From Oceanobacillus sp. FSL K6-2867 (GTDB lineage: Bacteria > Bacillota > Bacilli > Bacillales > Amphibacillaceae): a stretch of DNA of 64,000 nucleotides. Shown here piece after piece: positions 48,426 to 56,229 of this stretch. The position numbers were made by a program, and so were the translations under genes. The notes below the pieces were generated by a model, which was not told the origin of the DNA, made no database searches, and saw only the letters and a program-made list of their open reading frames with translations. Within the stretch, counting starts at the first letter, position 1. Each line of letters opens with the position of its first letter. Location of the stretch: positions 3,224,001 through 3,288,000 of the forward strand of contig NZ_CP150144.1 in NCBI RefSeq assembly GCF_037963145.1, given 5' to 3'.

Positions 48426-49499
48426 ATGCCAGGCTTGATAGATAAAATCCAGCTAGCAAAAGGAGAAATAGGCAGATCTGTAATTGCGGTTAATCCGATG
48501 ATAGTGAATGAAATAAGGGATAAAAACAGGGATATGTTCTATTTTGGAATAAAGAACACAAGTCAAATTCCGGAAAGCATAATCCGGCGGGTTCGGACAC
48601 ATGCAAATTTTGCTTGGCTGACCATTGATAAATCTGCTGATAAGGGGAGGGCGATCGATTCGGATCTTATAAATCCATTAACATATCGTGTTATGACAGG
48701 GTCAACCAGCGGCGGTCCTATCAATATTTTAAAGGGAATCAACGATTTTGTTATAGGCACAGATGGAGGTGGTTCGGTGCTTGCACCTGCAATGAGCTGC
48801 CAGCTGCCATCTATAATTGGTGCAGGAACCGGCCTGTTCGTAAAAAATAAAAAGTTGTCCACTGACCAGTATGAATTTACAGGGAGTATAGGTGTCATTG
48901 CAAAGCGTATTTCGATGTTAAAAGAAGTAATGGAATGCATGCTTGAACAAAAGCTAACGCCATCTTCAGAGAAAAGGTTAAAAATTGTAATTCCTAAAAA
49001 GGGATCTATAATCAGTCCCGATCAGATAGATATGCACGATAAAGTAATGGAACAGTTAGCTTCTATTGAATTAAGAAACTATCAAATTGAAGAGATTAAT
49101 ATGAATGGGATCGATGAGAGAAAGAAAGGAATCGAAGTTATCCAATATTGTTTTCAAGAGAGACAAGCGGATATGATTCTAACATGTGAAGGACCTGTTG
49201 ACGTATATGGATATGGGGAAACAATCCCACAGCATTTTGGAGAAGCTGGTATAAATTTAACCAAAAACCATGGTAAATACCTTATTCGGGCTGCTAATAT
49301 GTGTCAAACGACAGCTATTACTGTTCCGACAAGTACGTTGGCTAGTGGCATCACGATAATTGCCAAAAGCGGAATCGCTCATTGTGGATACGCTTTTGAT
49401 TTAGCACTGCAGCTGGAGGGAGCTATTCGTTTGCCAGAGGTTTGGAGAAGATACTATTTAGAAAATGATCAGCGAGTTTCCCGGTTGGATTTTTGGTAG
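48426..49499 (+). CDS. Amidase-signature-like protein in the yhf operon
   Basis: The start is ATG 48426, with GGAGGGAG six bases upstream (357 aa). An ATG at 48372 in frame has no spaced site. The core resembles the amidase signature: GSTSGGPINILKG (residues 92-104) then GTDGGGSVLAPA (111-122). By analogy the triad would be Lys69 (LTIDKS), cis-Ser95 and nucleophile Ser117. It is shorter and more divergent than usual amidases (about 450-500 aa). To my knowledge it has no counterpart in the E. coli yhf operon. It may hydrolyse an amide made or imported by the pathway. Confidence 0.68.
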   Translation: MPGLIDKIQLAKGEIGRSVIAVNPMIVNEIRDKNRDMFYFGIKNTSQIPESIIRRVRTHANFAWLTIDKSADKGRAIDSDLINPLTYRVMTGSTSGGPINILKGINDFVIGTDGGGSVLAPAMSCQLPSIIGAGTGLFVKNKKLSTDQYEFTGSIGVIAKRISMLKEVMECMLEQKLTPSSEKRLKIVIPKKGSIISPDQIDMHDKVMEQLASIELRNYQIEEINMNGIDERKKGIEVIQYCFQERQADMILTCEGPVDVYGYGETIPQHFGEAGINLTKNHGKYLIRAANMCQTTAITVPTSTLASGITIIAKSGIAHCGYAFDLALQLEGAIRLPEVWRRYYLENDQRVSRLDFW

Positions 49500-49541
49500 T
49501 CACCATCAATTACAGCAATTAGAACTATTGGAGGTATTTCT

Positions 49542-49925
49542 ATGAATTTACAGGCCTATAACGAAAGACTGCAACTATTGCTCGATCAAAAGGTAATTTC
49601 AAGTGCTGCCCATGAAGTTGCCTTACAGGCATTTAAGCAGATCATGGAGGTTGTTGGAAAAACAGATATTGAACAAGCTGAGATGCTCTTTACCCACCTG
49701 CCAATGGCGCTTACAAGAATTGAAGCGGGTGAAGAAGCAGAAGCACCAGCAGTGGAAATAATGCGTGAGGTGAAACAATCTGAGCATTTTGCTATAGCTG
49801 AAGAGCAAATAGCATTTATCGAGAATAAGTGGATGCGGGCTTTGCCGCAGGGAGAAAAGGAATTTCTTTATATGCATTATGTAACAGTATTAAATACAAA
49901 TTTATACAAGGAGGAATTACGATGA
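49542..49925 (+). CDS. yhfY: YhfY-like PRD-domain protein
   Basis: A 127-aa, all-helical protein consisting of one PTS regulation domain. Candidate conserved histidines are in SAAHEVAL, FTHLPMALTRIEAGEEAE and MHYVTVL. It has no DNA-binding domain, as in E. coli YhfY. PRDs are normally phosphorylated by PTS proteins, so this subunit may link the operon to PTS status. Its stop overlaps the next start (ATGA at 49922-49925). Confidence 0.85.
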   Translation: MNLQAYNERLQLLLDQKVISSAAHEVALQAFKQIMEVVGKTDIEQAEMLFTHLPMALTRIEAGEEAEAPAVEIMREVKQSEHFAIAEEQIAFIENKWMRALPQGEKEFLYMHYVTVLNTNLYKEELR

Positions 49926-50281
49926 AAATTGTTATTGGCGGGCAAGTGGAGAAAAAGGAGATTGAAAGATTAATAAAGGAATTGGATCCTTCGATTGAAA
50001 CCGTTGTCAAGTCTGACTTAGAAGCAGCGATGGAAATGAAAACAGGCAAAGCAGATTACTATTTTGGTGCATGTCATACCGGCGGTGGAGGAGCATTAGC
50101 TATGGCAATTGCCATGCTTGGAAGAAATCTCTGTCAAACCGTATCAATGCCAGGAAAAAAGCCTAAAGAAGAGAATGTAGAAGAAGCAGTCAAGAATGGA
50201 AAAAAAGCATTTGGATTTACAGGTGATCATGTGGAGACAGCGGTACCAATGATATTAAATGCGATTAAAACAAATTCATAG
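49922..50281 (+). CDS. yhfU: YhfU-like DUF2620 protein
   Basis: The start is ATG 49922 with AAGGAGG upstream (119 aa, as in E. coli YhfU), in a 4-bp overlap with yhfY. It is a small alpha/beta protein: MKIVIGGQVEKKEIERLIKEL, then the glycine-rich YYFGACHTGGGGALAMAIAMLG, then GFTGDHVETAVPMIL. The Cys-His before the Gly-rich turn is striking. No function is known for DUF2620. Its placement directly before the membrane protein suggests a partner of YhfT. Confidence 0.88.
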   Translation: MKIVIGGQVEKKEIERLIKELDPSIETVVKSDLEAAMEMKTGKADYYFGACHTGGGGALAMAIAMLGRNLCQTVSMPGKKPKEENVEEAVKNGKKAFGFTGDHVETAVPMILNAIKTNS

Positions 50282-50297
50282 AATGGAGGACAAATAA

Positions 50298-51590
50298 ATG
50301 GAAACATTGTTTGTCATATTAATAGGTGCAGTGGCTGCTATTTTAGCAAATCAAAATATTGCTGTTTTTAATGACGGATTACGGCCAATTGTTTCAGAAC
50401 ATATTGATGGGAGCTTAAAGCGTAGAGAACTTGGTTTAACTGCATTTGCTATGAGTTTTGGATTGGTGATTGGATTTGGGATACCGTTTACTTTATCGGC
50501 AAGTATTATTTTAATTCACAGTATTTTATTAGGAACCGATATTATTGGATTATTAACACCTAAGAACAAGTGGGGTACTCCGGTCGCAGCAATTGTCGGT
50601 GGTCTGTATGGATGGGGTCTTCTCACTGGTCTGGAAGGTTTTGTGAAGTTATTTGAATACCTTCCAGTTAATTTCCTAGAGCCGCTTGGAGAAGTAGGTA
50701 CACCGGTTGTTGTCACATTTATGGCCTTTCCAGCACTTGCAGTTGCCATGCAATTCAGTGTTAAGAAAGGTATCCTGACTTTTGCGGCAGCAGCTTTGGT
50801 AAGGCAACTTGCAGTATTAGTAAATGAACAAGGCTTGCTGACAATCGGTGATAATGTTATTTCATTAAACCAAGAAGGTATGGCATTAATTGTTGGCATG
50901 ATTTTCTTATTCGCATATGCAATGCGAGAAAAAGCAGAAGAAGGATCATCTGTTGATTTGGCCTCCGTTTTCAGTGAAAAGGTATTACGTATTAAGAAAA
51001 ATGTTGTGTATTTTATGATTATTGGCGCTTTAATTGCTGGAGCTACCAATCTATTATTGATGGCTGGTGATCCGATTTCACTTAACTTACTTGCAGAAGG
51101 CAAACAAACGGACGCTGGAATTGCTGCTGCAGCCAGAGCAATTGGTTTTATCCCATTAGTTGCAAGTACAGCAATTGCGACTGGAGTTTATAGTCCGGTT
51201 GGATTTACATTAATTTTCGTGGTTGGATTATTTTCACCAAATGTATGGTTAGCGGTTATCATTGGTGCGGCAGTAATTTTTGCAGAAGTAATGCTATTGA
51301 GCTATATTGCTAAATTCTTAGATAAATATCCGGGAGTACGTAACTCTGGAGAAAATATCCGCAGTGCCATGACGAAGTTGCTTGAAGTTGCCTTATTAAT
51401 TGGTGGTGCGAACGCTGCAAATATGATTGCACCAGGATTTGGTTTCTTCTTTATTGCTGGATTCTATCTGTTGAATGAAGCTGCTGGGCGCCCAATTGTG
51501 CGAATGGCTGTAGGCCCTATGGGAGCTATTGCAGTAGGGGTTATCGTAAATATTTTAGTGTTGCTTGGAGTTATGAATATACCGCAATAA
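50298..51590 (+). CDS. yhfT: YhfT-like integral membrane protein
   Basis: A 430-aa polytopic protein with about 11-12 hydrophobic helices, as in E. coli YhfT (about 434 aa). Recognisable stretches are ILANQNIAVFNDGLRPIVSEHIDGSLKRRELGLTAFAMSFGLVIGFGIPF at the N-terminus and a GGANAANMIAPGFGFFFIAGFY region near 375-395. It is probably the transporter that brings in the substrate of the yhf pathway, but no substrate is known. It is the last gene before a terminator. Confidence 0.88.
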   Translation: METLFVILIGAVAAILANQNIAVFNDGLRPIVSEHIDGSLKRRELGLTAFAMSFGLVIGFGIPFTLSASIILIHSILLGTDIIGLLTPKNKWGTPVAAIVGGLYGWGLLTGLEGFVKLFEYLPVNFLEPLGEVGTPVVVTFMAFPALAVAMQFSVKKGILTFAAAALVRQLAVLVNEQGLLTIGDNVISLNQEGMALIVGMIFLFAYAMREKAEEGSSVDLASVFSEKVLRIKKNVVYFMIIGALIAGATNLLLMAGDPISLNLLAEGKQTDAGIAAAARAIGFIPLVASTAIATGVYSPVGFTLIFVVGLFSPNVWLAVIIGAAVIFAEVMLLSYIAKFLDKYPGVRNSGENIRSAMTKLLEVALLIGGANAANMIAPGFGFFFIAGFYLLNEAAGRPIVRMAVGPMGAIAVGVIVNILVLLGVMNIPQ

Positions 51591-51600
51591 TGCGGGGAAG

Positions 51601-51633
51601 CAAGACAAGGTGCAAGCAAGCCTTGTCTTGTTT
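51601..51633 (+). terminator. Terminator of the yhf operon
   Basis: CAAGACAAGG (51601-51610) pairs perfectly with CCTTGTCTTG (51621-51630), followed by TTT. Confidence 0.88.
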
Positions 51634-51670
51634 GACTTATTATAAACATCATATGCTGACTCTTTCTATG

Positions 51671-52370
51671 TTACAAAGCTTCGTCATCCCTTTGGGCCCC
51701 TCTAACAACAATCCCATTTACGCTGGACCATTCAGCATAATAAATCTTACGTATATCTTTATAACCCATTTCAGCTAATTGAGCTCGTAACCATTTTTCA
51801 TCTTTTTGAATACGTTTTAATGCTTTTTTCTCTATCCTGCCTTCATCAACGATCAAATGTGTTAAAGCAGTTTCTTTGGGGTTAACGGATAGCATTTCAG
51901 CAGTAACTGGTGATGATAATTCATTTTTCAAGACACTTAATTGTCCGCTCGGTTCCAGAACTGCGTATTTTACTTCTTGTAAAGAAAAGATACCTTGTTG
52001 ACGAAGCATTGTTCGGAGCTGCTCGGATTCCAGCTTGTTCTTTTTGAGTGCTTTTACATCAAGCTCTCCATCTCTTATGATAATAGATGGTTCCCCTTTA
52101 ATAACCGTTCTCATTCTGTCAAATCTTCGTACAATCAGTTCTATTATATAAATTAAAACCGCCCATAAACCTATCGCATACAGTACTTGCCATACAGTTA
52201 CCATATCATCATAAATAGATTCTTCGAGCAGGCCACCAAGAACTAATAGATAGACAAGATCAAATGGTGTTATTTGTGAGAGTTCTTTTTTTCCTAATAG
52301 ACGGACAACAAGCAGCAAGGCTAAAAGTCCGCAAATTATTTTAATGCTTATGGAAGTTTCTATGATTCAT
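51671..52370 (-). CDS. YetF/DUF421 membrane protein with uncertain start
   Basis: The clear frame (TTG at 52318 to 51671, 215 aa) has LLVVRLLGKKELSQITPFDLVYLLVLGGLLEESIYD, two further helices, then the cytoplasmic domain ending IYYAEWSSVNGIVVRG. These are DUF421 traits. The frame continues upstream as IETSISIKIICGLLALL, the expected start of TM1, but meets a TGA before any ATG, GTG or TTG. A GGTGGG site precedes an ATG at 52370 in another frame. Either one base is inserted near 52365, or translation begins at ATC/ATA (52366/52363). YetF-type proteins have unknown function, some linked to spores. Confidence 0.75.
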
Positions 52371-52537
52371 CCCACCTTCTGAAATGTTTAATCAATTTAA
52401 TGTTGTATTACCCTTTTTTCTATTTATTAAGCTTTCTGGACTATTAGCTGTTTTTCATGATGGAACAGCATAATCGATTTCGTTTCATATCCATTGATTC
52501 GTGATACATACATAGTAAGAAAGGGGAGGGGAGTTAT

Positions 52538-53800
52538 ATGACAGCAGAGATAGCGATAATGAATAAGCAAGGTATTTCTTTGGCTGCTGATAGTGCGATA
52601 ACAAGTGGCAGAGACGGTGTTCAAAAGGTTTATAATACAGCAAACAAACTATTCTCCTTATCAAGTGAGCATCCAATCGGAATTATGGTTTATGGTGCTG
52701 CATCGTTTATGGAGGTGCCATGGGACGTCATTATTAAATCGTATCGAGATAATCTTGGTGAACGGAAATTCGCTAATCTAACCAACTATGTGGAGGACTT
52801 CTTCAATTTTTTGCAGCAAGATGAGCGATTTAAAAATGAAGATGTAGAAGAAATAATTATTTATCGTATTTTTTCTGATAATCTAAAGCGTATTGTAAAA
52901 GAAGTGGAGGACATAATCAGGCAGGAAAAGAATAAAGATGGGGATATTTTTGCCGAAAAAGTAACGGATTGGTTAGTTACATGTATTAATGAGAATATAC
53001 AATCGTACAAAAATGAGAAAAAGTCTTTTTTAGAGCTCCATTATCATGCATTTAAAGAAAAATTCGGTTCTGTTATTCATGAAGTGAAAGAAGAGCTGAT
53101 TACGTATGAAATTCCCAGTGAGCAGACGGAAAAATTATATGAGCTTGCTTTTGAAGCCACAAAAAAGGATTACTTCAGTATAGGAAGCACGGGATTTGTA
53201 ATTGCTGGATATGGTGAAGAAGAGATTTTCCCCCAATTATTAAACTACCGCTTAGAAGGCTTTGTATTTGACCAATTGAAATACAAAAAGCTAAAAGAAA
53301 AAAGGATTGGCTATACGACAGATAAAATGGATGGAACAGCTGCTGTTACCGCTTTTGCGCAACGAGAAATGGTCGATTCATTCATAGGCGGAATGGAACC
53401 GAATATGGAAGATGTTATCTTTGACATTATTGCTAACGTGTTAAAAGACTATCCAGAGCAAATTCAAAAGCATGTATCGATAGATTTTACCGAGGAACAA
53501 GTTACAGAACTGCAAAGCTTGGGTAAAGAAGTGTATGAGTCGATAGAAGATGCAGTAAAGGAATATCAGCAAACAAATTATGTTGAGCCATTACTTGGTG
53601 TTGTGCGATCCTTGCCAAAAGAAGAGCTGGCCGATATGGCAGAAATGCTTATTAGTCTTACTTCCTTTAAAAGACGTGTGACAAGAGCAACAGAGTCTGT
53701 TGGTCCACCAATTGATGTGGCTGTCATCACAAAAGGTGATGGGTTTGTATGGATGAAACGGAAAAACTATGTGAATTCTGAAATTAATGCTCGATTTTAA
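52538..53800 (+). CDS. Proteasome-beta-like Ntn-hydrolase candidate
   Basis: A 420-aa soluble protein with GGGGAGGGGAG just before the ATG. The second residue is Thr, so Met removal would expose an N-terminal nucleophile. Counting that Thr as 1, an Asp falls at 17 within GISLAADSA, and Lys36 sits in NKLFSL just before IGIMVYG. Proteasome beta subunits have Thr1, Asp/Glu17 and Lys33 in the same settings (GVVLAADSR, KLFQI...AG). After about residue 60 it is helical and charged, then GSTGFVIAGYGEEEIF, and it ends PIDVAVITKGDGFVWM. It is nearly twice the length of HslV or proteasome beta. Function is unknown; protease or amidase activity is a prediction. Confidence 0.65.
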   Translation: MTAEIAIMNKQGISLAADSAITSGRDGVQKVYNTANKLFSLSSEHPIGIMVYGAASFMEVPWDVIIKSYRDNLGERKFANLTNYVEDFFNFLQQDERFKNEDVEEIIIYRIFSDNLKRIVKEVEDIIRQEKNKDGDIFAEKVTDWLVTCINENIQSYKNEKKSFLELHYHAFKEKFGSVIHEVKEELITYEIPSEQTEKLYELAFEATKKDYFSIGSTGFVIAGYGEEEIFPQLLNYRLEGFVFDQLKYKKLKEKRIGYTTDKMDGTAAVTAFAQREMVDSFIGGMEPNMEDVIFDIIANVLKDYPEQIQKHVSIDFTEEQVTELQSLGKEVYESIEDAVKEYQQTNYVEPLLGVVRSLPKEELADMAEMLISLTSFKRRVTRATESVGPPIDVAVITKGDGFVWMKRKNYVNSEINARF

Positions 53801-53820
53801 AATCAGAAAGGAATGAGCTT

Positions 53821-53979
53821 ATGGTTTCCAAAGAAAAGAAGTCATCAAAGGATTCGTTTTTTAGTTTGCCCACAGAGGATCGCCTCGACTTTGAATTGGA
53901 AGATAAAGAAAAAGAGGAAAAAGAAACAGCAACAGAAAAAGTATTTGATAAATTGAATGAAAAAAATAAAAAGAAGTAA
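53821..53979 (+). CDS. Small charged protein, unknown
   Basis: A 52-codon frame 20 bp after the Ntn-hydrolase candidate, with AAAGGA ten bases before its ATG. The product, beginning MVSKEKKSSKDSFFSLP and rich in Lys and Glu (DKEKEEKETATEK), looks disordered. No family is recognised. The spacing and the downstream position suggest co-transcription with the preceding gene. Confidence 0.55.
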   Translation: MVSKEKKSSKDSFFSLPTEDRLDFELEDKEKEEKETATEKVFDKLNEKNKKK

Positions 53980-54076
53980 ATCGTCTATATACTACTCTCC
54001 CCAAGAGTGGCAAGGGTTATCTGAGTAATTAAAGTATTACAATCGGAATATTAACCTATAAAAACTGTTTTTTTAT

Positions 54077-54102
54077 GTTTAAGTAATTTATATCGTGGAA
54101 CA
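54077..54102 (+). promoter_or_regulatory. Sigma-B-type promoter of the first KGG gene
   Basis: GTTTAA (54077-54082), 14-bp spacer, GGAACA (54097-54102), close to the sigma-B pattern GTTTAA-N12-14-GGGTAT. The second KGG gene has a near-identical arrangement. Confidence 0.65.
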
Positions 54103-54151
54103 CAATTAATGTACGAGCAAGACTATCAACTATTGAAAGGAGCTGTTAAAA

Positions 54152-54619
54152 ATGGCTAGAAACAATAATGGTAAGATGTCTCGTGAACAAGCAGGAAAAA
54201 AAGGTGGAAACGTAACCTCAAGAAATCATGACCAGGAATTCTATGAAGAAATTGGTCAAAAAGGCGGAAAGGCAACTGCACAAAATCATGACCAGGAATT
54301 CTATGAAGAAATTGGTCAAAAAGGCGGAAAGGCAACTGCACAAAATCATGACCAAGAATTCTATGAGGAAATTGGTCAAAAAGGCGGGGAAGCAACCTCC
54401 AAAAACCATGACCAGGAATTTTATGAAGAAATTGGTCAAAAAGGCGGGGAAGCCACCGCAAGAAACCATGATCAGGAATTCTATGAAGAAATTGGACAAA
54501 AAGGCGGAGAAGCCACCGCAAGAAACCATGACCAAGACTTTTATGAAGATATTGGTAAAAAGGGCGGCAACAAACGTGCGCGCCAAAGAAACAACAATAA
54601 CAACAGAAACAATTCATAA
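54152..54619 (+). CDS. KGG-repeat stress protein (GsiB-like), six repeats
   Basis: A 155-aa hydrophilic protein starting MARNNNGKMSREQAGKKGG, followed by six 20-residue repeats of the form NHDQEFYEEIGQKGGxATAx and a basic RARQRNNNNN tail. B. subtilis GsiB has the same KGG repeats and is a classic sigma-B-controlled general stress protein. These proteins are thought to be disordered protectants against desiccation or salt. The 60-bp repeats make the opposite strand look coding, but that is an artefact. AAAGGAG precedes the ATG. Confidence 0.92.
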   Translation: MARNNNGKMSREQAGKKGGNVTSRNHDQEFYEEIGQKGGKATAQNHDQEFYEEIGQKGGKATAQNHDQEFYEEIGQKGGEATSKNHDQEFYEEIGQKGGEATARNHDQEFYEEIGQKGGEATARNHDQDFYEDIGKKGGNKRARQRNNNNNRNNS

Positions 54620-54633
54620 CCTATTTGGGCAGT

Positions 54634-54673
54634 GTGAGGAAGAACATAAAAGTTCTTCCTCACATTGTTTTTA
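54634..54673 (+). terminator. Terminator after the first KGG gene
   Basis: GTGAGGAAGAAC (54634-54645) pairs with GTTCTTCCTCAC (54652-54663), followed by ATTGTTTTT. Confidence 0.92.
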
Positions 54674-54732
54674 TTGAAAGATATAATAGCTTACTTGCCG
54701 AATACGTGGTTTGCAGGATGGATTTACGAATT

Positions 54733-56178
54733 CTATGTTAATCCCAGCCATTTCCACCAAGTAGCTGCAATAATGATAGTTACAGCAATCGTAATTACCG
54801 TGGCATATACGCCTGGCTTTAGAAAATCCCGCTGTGAAATGAGACCAGTGCTATGGACAAGTAAATTCGGCATTGTTTCAACAACTAGCAAAAATCCATA
54901 AAGACTTGTTAATCCAGCAGTAAATGCCATAGCAAGTGGGTCGATCTCAGCGTTTGCCGCGACACTTATCGTAATTGGAATCAGTGTAACAACAGCAGCT
55001 GGCACATTCGAGATCATTTTATGAAATACTTGGGTTAATAGAATAATGATAATCACTGCCAGTAATGGATTTTGCACAATGGATAAGAACCATCCCACAC
55101 TTAAATATGCGCTAAGGGTTGCGATTGCTCCTGAATCTACTAAAGCATAGCCCATTGACAAGGTGACACTTAGAAGCAAAACTGTATTAAAGTTTATTTG
55201 CACAACATTTTCCCATCTAGCACAACCTATCATAGGCAATGACATTATGACGGCGCCGATCAATGCAGGTATGCTTGGATGCATGCCATGAAATGGTTCA
55301 CTTATCCATAGTCCTACAATAATAAGCAGGATAATTAAACATCGCCATTCTTGATTAGTTATTGGTCCAAGCGACTTCAATTTGAAATGCATTTCTTTTT
55401 TGAGCTGGGGAAATGATTGCTCATTTTTAGGCAGCGGATATAGTTTAATGAGTAAGCCCCATATTGCCGGTATGAGAATAATCCATATTGGAAATGTATA
55501 CAGAAACCACTCAAAATAGGTTATTTCAATTTTGGCAAAACGATACAAAAGCTCTACCGTTAAAATATTGCCAACAGCTGCTGTCATAATTGCAGTTCCG
55601 CTAACATTACCACCAAAAGCAACACCGATCATAATCATTTTACGTAAATTGCTTCCTTGTTTTGCTCCTACTGTCTCTACAATCATCGAGGAGATAGGCA
55701 GCATAAGGGTGGAACGAACCGCAGATGATGGAATAAAGATGGCCTGGACTTGCTGGACGAGTATTAAGCTGCCCAGCAATCCGTTTGCACGGCCTCCCCA
55801 TTTTTTTAAGATCAAGTAACTGATTCTTTTTACAAGTGGAGTTTCATTTACTGCTTTGGCTACCATCATACCAGCAATAACAAGGTGTGTAGCAGGCGAA
55901 GCGAACCCGCTGAACACTACTTCGGTATCCGTTAAATTGAATACTAACATCATAACAAGTATCAGTAATGCTGTCAGCCCCATCGGTATTGGTTCAAGTG
56001 TCCACAGTATGACTCCAAAACTAACAATTCCAGCCATCAGCCGCGCTGAATGTGAAAATGTATCCGGCAATCCGAAATATAAAAACAAGAAAACAGAAAT
56101 GGCGATCAAAATACTTGCCAGCTTAATTATATGCTGTTTAGAATTGCGACTTTTTTGCTTGTTTACGTTAACCATCAT
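54733..56178 (-). CDS. DASS (SLC13) family carboxylate transporter
   Basis: The start at 56178 has AAAGG eight bases upstream (481 aa); an 11-codon extension to 56211 is less likely. It is a polytopic carrier: LEPIPMGLTALLILVMMLVFNLTDTEVVFSGFASPATHLVIAGMMVAKA in the first half, IPSSAVRSTLMLPI (the substrate-coordinating serine region), and a C-terminal NVPAAVVTLIP segment. It is the last gene of the TRAP-TAXI operon on the minus strand. It is a distant paralogue of the DASS gene at 10355. Its substrate is probably a di- or tricarboxylate. Confidence 0.85.
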   Translation of the reverse strand: MMVNVNKQKSRNSKQHIIKLASILIAISVFLFLYFGLPDTFSHSARLMAGIVSFGVILWTLEPIPMGLTALLILVMMLVFNLTDTEVVFSGFASPATHLVIAGMMVAKAVNETPLVKRISYLILKKWGGRANGLLGSLILVQQVQAIFIPSSAVRSTLMLPISSMIVETVGAKQGSNLRKMIMIGVAFGGNVSGTAIMTAAVGNILTVELLYRFAKIEITYFEWFLYTFPIWIILIPAIWGLLIKLYPLPKNEQSFPQLKKEMHFKLKSLGPITNQEWRCLIILLIIVGLWISEPFHGMHPSIPALIGAVIMSLPMIGCARWENVVQINFNTVLLLSVTLSMGYALVDSGAIATLSAYLSVGWFLSIVQNPLLAVIIIILLTQVFHKMISNVPAAVVTLIPITISVAANAEIDPLAMAFTAGLTSLYGFLLVVETMPNLLVHSTGLISQRDFLKPGVYATVITIAVTIIIAATWWKWLGLT

Positions 56179-56229
56179 CGATGACGACCTTTCGTGAAAT
56201 AATGTGACCATATCATCAATATAGGCAGA

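Noticed and set aside
49542..51590. Reading YhfY-YhfU-YhfT as a phosphotransferase (PTS) system
   Set aside because: A PRD, a small alpha/beta protein and a membrane protein suggest it, but no EIIA or EIIB phosphorylation motif is identifiable.
54222..54560. Regular 60-bp tandem repeats resembling a CRISPR array
   Set aside because: There are no unique spacers; the units are back-to-back coding repeats of the KGG protein.
54156..54617. Long frames opposite and in another frame of the KGG gene (122-153 codons)
   Set aside because: A 60-bp coding repeat keeps every frame open if one unit is open; they are repeat artefacts, as are those at 60294-60609.
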